NCBI GenBank assembly: GCA_041844735.1
Contig: JBGZBP010000008.1
Span: forward strand, 1-64,000
Reading direction: 5' to 3'
Origin: CAJPNN01 sp041844735
GTDB lineage: Bacteria > Bacillota > Clostridia > Peptostreptococcales > Anaerovoracaceae
DNA: 64,000 nt
How positions within the stretch are numbered: the stretch's first letter is position 1; every line of letters begins with the position of its first letter. Made by a program: the position numbers and the translations under genes. Below are positions 1-8,347 of the stretch, one piece after another. Below the pieces are notes generated by a model. That model saw nothing but the letters and a program-made list of their open reading frames with translations, made no database searches and was not told the DNA's origin.

Positions 1-1
1 A

Positions 2-184
2 CCGGGAGTTTTTTTTATCCAAGATAAGATAAGGCCGTATATATTTAATTTACCTTTCATATACGGTTATGTTTTGTGTTGTTGGATTTATCTTTGTATC
101 GTCATTATCATTGCGTATTTTCTGAATTGGGGAAATGCACCTGTAGATAAAAAGGCTAAAAATAAAACTGGACAAGATTTATGA
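2..184 (+). CDS. 3' end of a small membrane-protein gene (partial, DUF3311-like at best)
   Basis: One frame is open from the window edge to a TGA at 182-184, with no ATG or GTG inside it, so the start lies upstream of the window. The visible 60 residues have a short basic segment (about residues 8-12), a motif reading NLPFIYGY, one strongly hydrophobic helix ending in AYFLNW, and a lysine-rich tail. A small protein with an R-x-x-x-x-LPFxY motif before its last helix resembles the DUF3311 subunits that accompany sodium:solute symporters, but this is only a weak resemblance. It ends about 20 bases before the lysine-operon promoter, so it belongs to a separate upstream unit. Confidence 0.45.
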   Translation, partial: PGVFFIQDKIRPYIFNLPFIYGYVLCCWIYLCIVIIIAYFLNWGNAPVDKKAKNKTGQDL

Positions 185-204
185 AAGTTTTTAGTGATTG
201 GCTA

Positions 205-233
205 TTGACGGGAGCACATAATAGTGTTATCAT
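205..233 (+). promoter_or_regulatory. Promoter of the lysine riboswitch operon
   Basis: A TTGACG -35 box (205-210) is separated by 17 bases from a TATCAT -10 box (228-233), a good sigma-A match. Transcription would start near 240, about 16 bases before the first paired strand of the lysine aptamer. The thrS T-box promoter has the same -10 sequence and spacing. Confidence 0.7.
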
Positions 234-255
234 CAATGAAACAATTAAATAAACG

Positions 256-463
256 GTGTTTTAAGAGGTTGCGGTTTTTATTAGTAAGTTTTCAGGAAGG
301 ATTCCGAAAGGGGAAATCGCCGAAGCATTCGCTGGGGGTACAGAGAATATCTGTATCACTGTCCTAATCGTCATGCCCGTGGCGGTTTGGGGGTGCTTAA
401 CACACTGTGGGCAAAAGGCGTAATCTTTGAAGCATATATACCTTTTGCTCAAAGATTTTTTTG
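256..463 (+). promoter_or_regulatory. Lysine riboswitch (L-box) with terminator expression platform
   Basis: The aptamer core is recognisable by the conserved run around 298-326 (AAGGATTCCGAAAGGGGA, then ATCGCCGAAGC), the CTGGGGGT block at 329-336, the small TACAG/CTGTA hairpin and the GCCCGTGGCGG segment. Helix P1 pairs 256-265 (GTGTTTTAAG) with 396-405 (CTTAACACAC), nine of ten positions matching. The expression platform is an intrinsic terminator: 422-430 (AATCTTTGA) pairs with 449-457 (TCAAAGATT), extended by a GC/GC pair around one bulged A and followed by a T run to 462. The lysA ribosome binding site follows a few bases later. Family knowledge: lysine binding favours termination, so lysA-dapA-dapB-ddh would be switched off when lysine is abundant. 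Confidence 0.93.
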
Positions 464-488
464 TATTTTGAACATAAGGAGGAATAGA

Positions 489-1790
489 ATGAAATTACAT
501 GGGAACATGAATGTAAAAAACGGGATTCTATACATAGGACAGCGAGATTTAAATGAACTCAAAACAAAATACGGAACGCCTTTATACATCATGGATGAAG
601 ATTTTCTAAGAAAAACGTTGGACACCTTTAAAGCCGGCTTTAAAGCGGATGGGATAAAAACAGAAGTTATTTACGCATCCAAAGCATTGAGTAATGTTCA
701 TATTCTAAAAATCATAAATGAATATGATATGGGACTTGACGTAGTGAGCGGAGGAGAAATTTTTACCGCATTGAAAGCAGGATTCAATCCTGAGAAAATA
801 TATTTTCATGGCAATAACAAGCTTGAGGATGAGTTGGAACTTGCTGTAAAATTCGGCATAGGAGTTATCGTTTTGGATAATGAAAGCGAATTTGAACTTC
901 TTAAAAGAATACTTGATAAAAGAAATAAAAATAATATGGGAAATTCACCGAGGCAAAGGGTGATGCTGAGGGTCAACATAGGCATAGAAGCACATACTCA
1001 CGAATATATACAGACAACTAAAAATGACAGCAAGTTCGGTGTCAGTGTATTTGATGAAAGAACTGTGGAACTGATTAAAAAAATTGCAGCTGAGGAAACA
1101 GTGGAATTTCTTGGAGTTCATTCGCATATAGGCAGCCAGATTTTTGACAAAAACAGTTTTTTCAAGTTGGCGGATAAAATGTCGGAATACATATCAGATG
1201 TTGAGAAAAAGCTTGGAATCAAAATGAGCCATATGAATTTGGGAGGCGGGTTCGGAGTATATTATGTTGAGGGTGATAATCCACCGAACATGGAGGAGTT
1301 CTTACCTGAATACATAAGAAAAATAAAAGAGTCAATAGACAAATACGGCTTGGAAATAGAAACTGTATACATAGAGCCCGGAAGGAGTATAGTGTGCAAT
1401 GCGGGATCAACTCTTTATACCGTTGGAAGTACGAAAAAAACATATGGAGGAAAAAACTATATATTTGTAGACGGGGGTATGACGGACAACATCAGACCGG
1501 CATTGTATCAGGCAGCGTATGAAGCCGTAAATGTAGGAAAAGTGGAAGAAGGTGCCGATGAAGTCTACACTATTGCAGGAAAATGTTGTGAAAGCGGTGA
1601 TGTGATTATTCGAGATATTACATTGCCGGAAACCGAATCGGGAGATTTGATACTTGTTTCATCAACGGGAGCATATAATTTTTCAATGAGTTCAAACTAT
1701 AATAAGATTCAAAGACCTGCCATGGTTTTTTTGAAGCAGGATGGCGAGACGTTGGCGGTTAAAAGGCAGACATATGAAGATTTACTTTAG
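489..1790 (+). CDS. lysA: Diaminopimelate decarboxylase
   Basis: Converts meso-diaminopimelate to L-lysine and CO2, the last step of lysine synthesis, with pyridoxal phosphate. The 433-residue product has normal family length. It shows the PLP lysine in YASKALS (Lys65), the HIGSQ loop near residue 213, EPGRS near 297 and the CCESGD active-site motif near 366, so both the alanine-racemase-like barrel and the C-terminal beta domain are present. The ATG at 489 follows an AAGGAGG site. The frame stays open upstream, but that stretch is riboswitch and terminator and so is not coding. First gene of the lysine operon; dapA follows 55 bases later. Confidence 0.96.
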   Translation: MKLHGNMNVKNGILYIGQRDLNELKTKYGTPLYIMDEDFLRKTLDTFKAGFKADGIKTEVIYASKALSNVHILKIINEYDMGLDVVSGGEIFTALKAGFNPEKIYFHGNNKLEDELELAVKFGIGVIVLDNESEFELLKRILDKRNKNNMGNSPRQRVMLRVNIGIEAHTHEYIQTTKNDSKFGVSVFDERTVELIKKIAAEETVEFLGVHSHIGSQIFDKNSFFKLADKMSEYISDVEKKLGIKMSHMNLGGGFGVYYVEGDNPPNMEEFLPEYIRKIKESIDKYGLEIETVYIEPGRSIVCNAGSTLYTVGSTKKTYGGKNYIFVDGGMTDNIRPALYQAAYEAVNVGKVEEGADEVYTIAGKCCESGDVIIRDITLPETESGDLILVSSTGAYNFSMSSNYNKIQRPAMVFLKQDGETLAVKRQTYEDLL

Positions 1791-1845
1791 ATATGCAGTT
1801 TAAAACTTTACAGAGATGATGTTTGAAAATATGGAGGGAATAAAA

Positions 1846-2727
1846 ATGACTTTATTTACAGGAAGCGGAGTGGCACTTGTGACACCATTTAAGGAAAACG
1901 GAGATATAGATTACGACGGTTTTGCAAATTTGCTTGATTTTCATTTGGAGCACAAAACAGATGCACTGATAATAGCAGGAACATCCGGAGAGGCTTCGAC
2001 AATGACGGATGAGGAGCAGCGTGACCTTGTAAAGTTTGCTGTGGACAGGGTGGCAGGAAGAAAACCTGTCATAGCAGGTGCGGGGTCAAATGATACAAGA
2101 CACGGTATAAATCTTTCAAAGATGTGTGAGGAAGTCGGTGCGGATGCACTGTTGCAAGTGACTCCTTATTACAATAAGACAACACAGAAAGGGCTGTTGG
2201 CACATTTCACAGCGATTGCGGATGCAGTGGATATACCGATAATTTTGTATAATGTACCGGGCAGGACAGGCATGAGCATTTCTCCGGAAGTTTGTGCGGA
2301 ATTGGCTGAAAATCCAAAGTTTGTGGGAATAAAAGATGCTACAGGGGACCTTTCATACACAGGTAAGGTGAGCAGCATGTGTGGAGAAAAATTTGATATA
2401 TATTCAGGAAATGACGATGTGATACTGCCGCTCATGAGCTTGGGAGGAAAGGGTGTAATAAGCGTGTGGGCAAACGCTTTTCCTGATGAGGTTCATGATA
2501 TGTGCGAGGCATTTTCAAATGGAGATATAAAAAAGGCAACAGATATTCAGGTGGGATTTAAGAACTTGATAGATTTGTTCTTTGTCGAAACAAATCCCAT
2601 ACCTATAAAAGCAGCGATGGAAATAATGGGTCTTTGCAGTTCAAAGGTAAGATTACCGCTTGTGGAGGCTGAAAAAGCAACTTTTGATAAGCTTAGAACG
2701 GAATTAAAGAGACTGGGAGTGATATAG
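1846..2727 (+). CDS. dapA: 4-hydroxy-tetrahydrodipicolinate synthase
   Basis: Condenses pyruvate with aspartate semialdehyde, committing carbon to the diaminopimelate/lysine branch. The 293-residue product shows the GTSGEA motif (residues 45-50), the tyrosine of LYNVPGRTG and the Schiff-base lysine Lys163 in GIKDATG. The ATG at 1846 is chosen over in-frame upstream ATGs because GGAGGG lies at 1833-1838 with good spacing. Its stop codon overlaps the GTG of dapB by one base, so translation of the two is probably coupled. Control comes from the upstream lysine riboswitch. Confidence 0.96.
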   Translation: MTLFTGSGVALVTPFKENGDIDYDGFANLLDFHLEHKTDALIIAGTSGEASTMTDEEQRDLVKFAVDRVAGRKPVIAGAGSNDTRHGINLSKMCEEVGADALLQVTPYYNKTTQKGLLAHFTAIADAVDIPIILYNVPGRTGMSISPEVCAELAENPKFVGIKDATGDLSYTGKVSSMCGEKFDIYSGNDDVILPLMSLGGKGVISVWANAFPDEVHDMCEAFSNGDIKKATDIQVGFKNLIDLFFVETNPIPIKAAMEIMGLCSSKVRLPLVEAEKATFDKLRTELKRLGVI

Positions 2728-3494
2728 TGAAAATTTTATTGGTGGGTGCCACCGGTGCAATGGGGCATGCGATAGCGCAAGTTTTACAAGAAAAGCACAA
2801 TATAATGATAGTTGCAGGTGTTGGAAAGATTCAGCAGGGGAAAGATAAATCGACATATGATTTTCCGGTATATGCAGAGTTCCAAGATATACCACAAGAG
2901 TGCGTTGAAGAATTTGATACGGTGATAGATTTTTCGTTGGCGGGTGTCACAAAGAATATGTGCAAATTTTTACAAGGGAAGGCAAAGAATGTTGTAATTG
3001 CAACAACAGGTCTTGACGAGGAAACATATCGACTTATAGACGAGATTTCCGTTACCAATGCTGTTTTGCAGGCAGGAAACATGAGCTACGGTGTAAATCT
3101 AATGGTGGATATTGTCGGAGACATGGCAGGCAGGCTTAGAGATTTTGAAATTCAAATTATCGAAAATCATCATACCGGGAAAAAGGATGCGCCATCCGGC
3201 ACTGCAAAGATGCTTTTTGACAGCATGAAAAAGGTAAGAAACAGTCTGCAGGCAATATTTGACAGGAGTGTTATATATGAAAGACCCGAGCCTGATGAAG
3301 TTTATATTGCTTCAATCAGGACGGGAAATGTGGTGGGGGAGCACACTGTTATATTCTCAAAGGAAGATGAGATTTTGACAATCACTCACAAAGCATTATC
3401 AAAAAAAATATTTGCGGAGGGAGCAATAAAAGCTGCAGAATTCTTGGCAGATAAGCAACCGGGAAAATATGATATAAAGGAAGTGGTACTATGA
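2727..3494 (+). CDS. dapB: 4-hydroxy-tetrahydrodipicolinate reductase
   Basis: Reduces the DapA product to tetrahydrodipicolinate using NAD(P)H. The protein is 255 residues, with an N-terminal nucleotide-binding GATGAMG motif (residues 8-14) and the family signature HHTGKKDAPSGTA near residues 147-160, which contains the catalytic histidines and lysine. The start is a GTG overlapping the dapA stop (TAGTG), and the end overlaps the ddh start (ATGA). Its product is the direct substrate of the next gene's enzyme. Confidence 0.95.
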   Translation: MKILLVGATGAMGHAIAQVLQEKHNIMIVAGVGKIQQGKDKSTYDFPVYAEFQDIPQECVEEFDTVIDFSLAGVTKNMCKFLQGKAKNVVIATTGLDEETYRLIDEISVTNAVLQAGNMSYGVNLMVDIVGDMAGRLRDFEIQIIENHHTGKKDAPSGTAKMLFDSMKKVRNSLQAIFDRSVIYERPEPDEVYIASIRTGNVVGEHTVIFSKEDEILTITHKALSKKIFAEGAIKAAEFLADKQPGKYDIKEVVL

Positions 3495-4447
3495 TAAGAG
3501 CAGGTATAGTAGGATATGGGAATCTTGGTAAAGCGATAGCGGAGAACATAAAGAAAACTCCCGATTTTGATTTGGTTAAAATTTTTACAAGAAGAAATCC
3601 GGGTGCATTGGGAGATGTATTTGAAAAACTTGACAATATTGATAGATACAAAGAAGATATAGATGTGATTTTTCTTTGCGTAGGGTCAGCGACGGATGTT
3701 CCTGAAATTGCACCGAGACTGGCAGGCAAATTTAATGTAGTTGATGCATATGATAATCATCATGACATTCCAAGATATATAGAGGAGATGGAAAAAGAGG
3801 CTTTAGCCGGTAAAAAATCCGTGATTGTAGCAACCGGGTGGGATCCCGGGCTGTTCAGTTTGAATCGTCTTATGATAGACTCAATATTTAACAGCCATAG
3901 AACATTTACATTCTGGGGGAAGGGTGTAAGTCAAGGGCACAGCGATGCAATAAGAGGCGTAGAAGGAGTGAAATACGGTGTACAATACACGGTTCCTAAA
4001 CAGGATGTGCTTGATGGAGTAAAGGATATAAAAGGGAAGATTTCTGCAGGAGAATCACATGATAGAGTATGTTATGTTGTAGCGGATGAAAGCGAGCATC
4101 TAAGGATAGAAGAAAGAATAAAGACCATGCCGGATTATTTTGCGGATTATAACACGGAGGTTAATTTTATTTCGGAAGATGAATTTCTGGAAAAACATAG
4201 AGGATTGCCACATGGGGGACATGTGATAGGGATTGGAGAAAGTGCAGCAGGAAATACACAGCAATATGAATTTTCTTTAGCTTTGGAATCAAATCCGGAC
4301 TTTACGGCAGCCGTAAATATCGCTTGCGGACGAGCGGCATATAAATTCGCTGCGGAAGGAAGACACGGAGCATTCACCATGCTTGACATACCGCCGGTTT
4401 ATTTATCGGCAAAGACAAGAAATGATTTGATTAAGAACCTGCTTTAA
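3491..4447 (+). CDS. ddh: meso-Diaminopimelate D-dehydrogenase
   Basis: Performs the one-step reductive amination of tetrahydrodipicolinate to meso-diaminopimelate with ammonia and NADPH, bypassing the succinylase, acetylase and aminotransferase branches. The 318-residue protein starts with a Rossmann motif (GYGNLG, residues 8-13) and carries GWDPGLFSLNR and QGHSDAIRG, both characteristic of this family. ATGA overlap with dapB. With lysA, dapA and dapB it forms a complete route from aspartate semialdehyde to meso-DAP and lysine in one riboswitch-controlled operon. meso-DAP would also feed peptidoglycan. Confidence 0.95.
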   Translation: MIRAGIVGYGNLGKAIAENIKKTPDFDLVKIFTRRNPGALGDVFEKLDNIDRYKEDIDVIFLCVGSATDVPEIAPRLAGKFNVVDAYDNHHDIPRYIEEMEKEALAGKKSVIVATGWDPGLFSLNRLMIDSIFNSHRTFTFWGKGVSQGHSDAIRGVEGVKYGVQYTVPKQDVLDGVKDIKGKISAGESHDRVCYVVADESEHLRIEERIKTMPDYFADYNTEVNFISEDEFLEKHRGLPHGGHVIGIGESAAGNTQQYEFSLALESNPDFTAAVNIACGRAAYKFAAEGRHGAFTMLDIPPVYLSAKTRNDLIKNLL

Positions 4448-4492
4448 ATAAGAGATTGCGGTTCAGTTAAACATAAACATAGATATAAACAT

Positions 4493-4532
4493 AAACTCGT
4501 TTAAAACATCCAAGTTTTTTACGAGTTTTTTT
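4493..4532 (+). terminator. Intrinsic terminator of the lysine operon
   Basis: AAACTCGT (4493-4500) pairs with ACGAGTTT (4521-4528). The inner AAAAC/GTTTT can extend the hairpin, and the T run reaches 4532. It sits 45 bases after the ddh stop and before the next promoter, separating the lysine and Tad-like operons. Confidence 0.8.
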
Positions 4533-4575
4533 AAAAACAAAGCTGTAAAAAAATGAAAAATATAGAAAAATAAGC

Positions 4576-4607
4576 TTGACAAAACACGAGTCGAGATATA
4601 ATATAAT
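4576..4607 (+). promoter_or_regulatory. Promoter of the Tad-like operon
   Basis: A perfect TTGACA lies at 4576-4581. The -10 region is an AT repeat with TATAAT at 4597-4602 and 4602-4607 and TAATAT at 4599-4604 (17-base spacing). The exact -10 register cannot be decided by eye, but the position 60-70 bases before the first pilus gene fits. Confidence 0.7.
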
Positions 4608-4666
4608 ATTACATTTATTACCATAAATTACAATAAACATAATTCAAAAGCAAAAGGAGGGAAGCG

Positions 4667-5299
4667 TTGAAGAAGCTTAGACCTATAATAGGAGTTTTTA
4701 TGATAGTGCTGGCAATAGGATCCATATGCTATTGGGAGAGTTATGGAAGAGAAAATTTTATGATGAGAGAAGTGTTGTCTGCAAGAACCGACATCAAAAA
4801 AGGAGATACTATCAGCGAGGAGATGTTGAAAACAAGTCGGGTTCACCCTGAAAATTTGATAAAGGGTTATTTTTCAAATATGGCGGGAGCAGTCGGCAAG
4901 GTTGCAAATTTTGATATTCCGAAAAATTGTCAGTTGGCAAACAACATGATAGGCAAGAAAGAGGATTTTGTCGGAGGGGAAAAAAGCATATTCGTGATTC
5001 CTGAGGAATGGATATATATGCGTAGCAGTTCTCTACGGAGAGAAGACAGGATAGACATTTATTCAATTTCTCAAAAAGATAAAATCGGCACATTCAAGCT
5101 GGCATTTGTAAAAGATAATATGGATAGGGAAGTAACGGATATAGCCGGCAATAAGGATGATATATTGAAGCGTGGAGAGGCAACAGGCATGATCAATCAT
5201 TTGGAGATTATATGTGATAGAGCCACCTATGAAAAAATGATATCCATCTCCAATATTTCAGGTAAAGATTTAATAATTATGCAAGGGGGATATGTGTAG
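4667..5299 (+). CDS. CpaB/RcpC-like SAF-domain pilus assembly protein
   Basis: The 210-residue protein has one N-terminal transmembrane helix (about residues 7-25), then a SAF-type segment (SARTDIKKGDTISEEML, about residues 38-54) of the kind found in CpaB/RcpC of Tad pili, where it lies outside the membrane and may bind cell-wall glycan. The start is TTG at 4667, chosen because a strong AAGGAGGG (4654-4661) sits six bases upstream and no ATG fits. It opens a co-oriented run of secretion ATPase and TadB/TadC-like genes, which supports the call. It is shorter than proteobacterial CpaB and has no obvious second conserved domain. Confidence 0.75.
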   Translation: MKKLRPIIGVFMIVLAIGSICYWESYGRENFMMREVLSARTDIKKGDTISEEMLKTSRVHPENLIKGYFSNMAGAVGKVANFDIPKNCQLANNMIGKKEDFVGGEKSIFVIPEEWIYMRSSSLRREDRIDIYSISQKDKIGTFKLAFVKDNMDREVTDIAGNKDDILKRGEATGMINHLEIICDRATYEKMISISNISGKDLIIMQGGYV

Positions 5300-6103
5300 A
5301 TGGAGCATAAAGTTTCCATATTTTTCGGGAGTAACAGCAAGGTGGGAACTACTTTGACAGCTTTATGCTTTGCAGTTAAGTTGAAAGAAAAATACAGGGA
5401 TTCAAAAGTAATTTTTACAGGACTTAATGAAGGCAGTTCAGCTTGTTATGTTAATCGAGGAAGCGAAGGGATTGACAATATTGCCCTGCTTTTGGAAAAC
5501 GGAATTTTGGAAAGCAGGTTTATTGAAGAAACATCAATGCTTGATTCGGGAATATATTATATTAACGAACCTGAAAATATTGTCGGTGCGGGCAGTTACA
5601 GACCGGAGACATCCCGGAAGATGATAAATTTCTTAAAGGAAAAATTTGATTTTGTAATAGTGGATGCCGGAAGCAATATCAATAACGGATTGACAATGGG
5701 AGCTATAACATATGATGGGGAAAAGGTGCTGTATCATGTGACTACTCAATCTGAATCAAGCCTTGCGGGATACGAGAAAAGAATGGATTTTTTTCAACGT
5801 ATGGGGATAGTACGTTGCAAAACCATACTAAATAAATACGACTATAAAAATCCTTATGATTATAAATGCGTATGCAAAAGATTTGGATTAACGGATGTCG
5901 ATACTTTTAAAATATCTTTTGGAGAGGATTTTGAACAGTGCGAGAGAGAGCACCGATTACCGCTGAAGAAAAATAGAAATTACAATAAAGAAATTGAAGA
6001 GTTGGTAAGCAGGCATACAGGTAAGAAAGAGGTGGAGAGCGTAAAAGGTGGAAAGATTTTGTGCAGAAAATTATGTAATGGAAAAGGTGCATTGCTACTC
6101 TGA
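5300..6103 (+). CDS. CpaE/TadZ-like P-loop ATPase of the Tad-like locus
   Basis: This 267-residue protein has the shape of a MinD/ParA-type ATPase: an N-terminal P-loop-like NSKVGTT (residues 13-19), a central FDFVIVDAGSN matching the Walker B-like strand, and a late NKYD specificity-like element. In Tad systems this position is held by CpaE/TadZ, which localises the pilus machinery. The P-loop is degenerate: both signature lysines of KGGVGKTT are missing, as in many CpaE proteins, so ATP hydrolysis is uncertain. The start follows the preceding stop with no gap, and the end overlaps the next gene. Confidence 0.7.
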   Translation: MEHKVSIFFGSNSKVGTTLTALCFAVKLKEKYRDSKVIFTGLNEGSSACYVNRGSEGIDNIALLLENGILESRFIEETSMLDSGIYYINEPENIVGAGSYRPETSRKMINFLKEKFDFVIVDAGSNINNGLTMGAITYDGEKVLYHVTTQSESSLAGYEKRMDFFQRMGIVRCKTILNKYDYKNPYDYKCVCKRFGLTDVDTFKISFGEDFEQCEREHRLPLKKNRNYNKEIEELVSRHTGKKEVESVKGGKILCRKLCNGKGALLL

Positions 6104-7400
6104 TATTGATTTTAAGCGATTATGCGGGATAGTGAAAGAAGAGTTTCAGCGCCGATGGCAAGAGGAGCAGAGTGATGTTATAGGAACCATGATAATGCAG
6201 AAAAAGGCAATAATAGGATATGAAAAAGAAGTAGGATATCTGATTGATAAAATAGCAGGATATATTAAGGAAAACAATTATAGTCATATACCGTATCCCG
6301 GTTGGTATAAAAGCCTTGTAGAGGGGATATACCATGAAAATTGGGGCATGGCGGGAATGGCTGAATGGTTTACGAAAAAGTTTATTACAAGCAGCTCGGC
6401 AAAGATAATAGGGGATAATATCTTCTATCTTTTTAACGGCAAGATGCAGTTGATGCCGCAAAAAATATCGAAAGAACGCAGAGATCAACTTATAAGAGGC
6501 TTTTTACTGCTGACTCCCGAGGAAAGAGCGGACAAGGACTTTCATGAAATATACTTGCTTGATGGAACCCGAATTACCGTATTTAAGGGTGGGATGGTGA
6601 AGCAAGATAGAGAGGTGATAATTTTCAGGCGTTATATTATTCCTGAGTACAGTTTTGAACAGCAGGAAAAGTTCGGAACTATCCCGAAAGGGTCGGGAAA
6701 GCTTTTTAGAAATATGGTGCTTTCGGGGTTTAATGTTGCGTTTACAGGTCCTGTAAGATCCGCAAAGACTTCATTTTTATCAACATGGCAAAGCTATGAG
6801 GATCCCGGACTGGAAGGTGTGATGGTGGAAACGGATCCTGAGATAAGGCTGCACGAGATGATGCCGACCTCGCCCATAGTTCAATTGATTGCCGATAACG
6901 ATAAGTTGAAAAATATTTCCAAAAACTTACTGAGAAGTGATGCAGACTATTTTATTCTGGCAGAAGCAAGAGATGGGGTGGCATTGGATACTGCCATAAG
7001 AATAGCGAGTAAAGGTACAAGACGAATGAAGATGACTTTTCATACCAGAGAACCCTTGGATTTTCCGTATGATGTTGCGTCGGAAATTGTCAAGTCAATG
7101 GGAGGAGATATTACGATCACATCAAAAAAAGTTGCATCGTGTATAGATTATATTTTTCATTTTGTGCAACTGGCGGATAAAAGTAAAAAAAGGCTTAAGA
7201 GCATATATGAGCTAAGCTATGATAAAGGGAAAGACTTGATAAAATTCAATGAGATTTGCAGATATAATTTCAAGACGGACAGCTGGAAATTCACAAATTA
7301 CATCGGAGATGATAAAAGAAGGGCGGCGACAGAAGAAAATTTCAAGGCTTTTAAAGGTTTTGAAAGAGAATTGAAAGCGATGGCGGAAAGGAATGTTTGA
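6048..7400 (+). CDS. CpaF/TadA-like secretion ATPase
   Basis: Type II/IV secretion ATPase expected to power assembly at the membrane. The 450-residue protein has the family's N-terminal region, a P-loop at residues 234-241 reading GPVRSAKT, an ETDPE box, and a Walker B/Asp-box region (FILAEARDG, near 302-310) followed by a His box (MTFHT). The second P-loop glycine is alanine here, which is unusual. The GTG at 6048 overlaps the upstream gene and has GAGGTG before it; an ATG at 6078 is the alternative start. Either way translation is coupled to the CpaE-like gene. The next gene overlaps by eight bases. Confidence 0.82.
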   Translation: MERFCAENYVMEKVHCYSDIDFKRLCGIVKEEFQRRWQEEQSDVIGTMIMQKKAIIGYEKEVGYLIDKIAGYIKENNYSHIPYPGWYKSLVEGIYHENWGMAGMAEWFTKKFITSSSAKIIGDNIFYLFNGKMQLMPQKISKERRDQLIRGFLLLTPEERADKDFHEIYLLDGTRITVFKGGMVKQDREVIIFRRYIIPEYSFEQQEKFGTIPKGSGKLFRNMVLSGFNVAFTGPVRSAKTSFLSTWQSYEDPGLEGVMVETDPEIRLHEMMPTSPIVQLIADNDKLKNISKNLLRSDADYFILAEARDGVALDTAIRIASKGTRRMKMTFHTREPLDFPYDVASEIVKSMGGDITITSKKVASCIDYIFHFVQLADKSKKRLKSIYELSYDKGKDLIKFNEICRYNFKTDSWKFTNYIGDDKRRAATEENFKAFKGFERELKAMAERNV

Positions 7401-8334
7401 CAAAATGAAGTATATATACATGTTAACATACATGTGTTTTTTGGTAGGTATTTGGCTTATGTTCTATGAGCCTATAGTTTTTCTTTATAGAAAAATACTC
7501 ATAAAAAACAGACTGAGACAAAAGGGCACATCCGGAAAGTTATATGGAAAATTTTCAAAAGAAGTTGAAGTAATGCTTATTACATTGGGAATCAGAAGAA
7601 TCTCGTCAGATTTATTTGTCACGTTGCAACTTTTCATTGCAATTGTATTGTTTGTATCGTTTACATATATATCAGGGGCTTTGATGGCAGCCGTTTTAGC
7701 TGTGGCAAGCTTTGTATTGCCTTATTTTGCACTTGTGATGAGGATAGAAAACATGAAGAAGAAAGGAAGTCATGAGGGTGAGAAGCTGATATCCGAATTT
7801 TTAGCGCAGTACAGGATAGCAAACTTTAATATTTACAGAACCATGGAGCTTGTTATTTCAAACAGAAAAGATATAAAGATTTCCGGGAATCTGCTTTATC
7901 AAGTACTTTTGGAGATGAGAAGCAGCGGCAATGTTGAAAAAATAAAGGAAGCTACGAAAATATTTGCAAACGGTATAAATACGAATTGGAGCAGGATGTT
8001 TGCAAACAATTTGGCAATAGCAGGAGAGAGCGGTATTAATATACAAGCTGCTCTTGAGGATTTGCTGATACAGCTTAGAGAGGCAAGACAGCTGTTTGAG
8101 GAAAGAAAACGGCTCAATTCGGAAGCGAGAAGAATGTTATTGGGCTTGATTCCGCTTTTGTATTTCGGGATTTTTTTTGCATCAATAAAATATTTGGATG
8201 TTCCGTTAAATAAGATTTTAAAAAATCAATTCACAACTCCTGAAGGAATAGGAACATTCATGATATGCGTACTTTTATACCTGTTTAATATTGTGTTGAT
8301 AGAGGCGGTAAGAGGAAAAAGCTTTGATTTTTAA
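7393..8334 (+). CDS. TadB-like type II secretion F-domain membrane protein
   Basis: The protein is 313 residues. Two N-terminal hydrophobic stretches are followed by paired membrane segments (about residues 77-115), a cytoplasmic helical region with the GESGINIQAALEDL motif typical of T2SSF domains, and two C-terminal membrane helices. In Tad systems TadB and TadC form the inner-membrane platform on which the ATPase acts. Position between the CpaF-like ATPase and a second F-domain-like protein supports TadB. The ATG overlaps the upstream stop by eight bases. Confidence 0.75.
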   Translation: MFDKMKYIYMLTYMCFLVGIWLMFYEPIVFLYRKILIKNRLRQKGTSGKLYGKFSKEVEVMLITLGIRRISSDLFVTLQLFIAIVLFVSFTYISGALMAAVLAVASFVLPYFALVMRIENMKKKGSHEGEKLISEFLAQYRIANFNIYRTMELVISNRKDIKISGNLLYQVLLEMRSSGNVEKIKEATKIFANGINTNWSRMFANNLAIAGESGINIQAALEDLLIQLREARQLFEERKRLNSEARRMLLGLIPLLYFGIFFASIKYLDVPLNKILKNQFTTPEGIGTFMICVLLYLFNIVLIEAVRGKSFDF

Positions 8335-8347
8335 TGGGGAGGTGTAA

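Noticed and set aside
265..420. Open frame whose translation looked like a decayed membrane transporter, and the apparent N-terminal extension of lysA from 387
   Set aside because: The stretch carries the lysine riboswitch core, paired P1 helix and a terminator. The resemblance to a transporter came from reading the structured RNA as protein.
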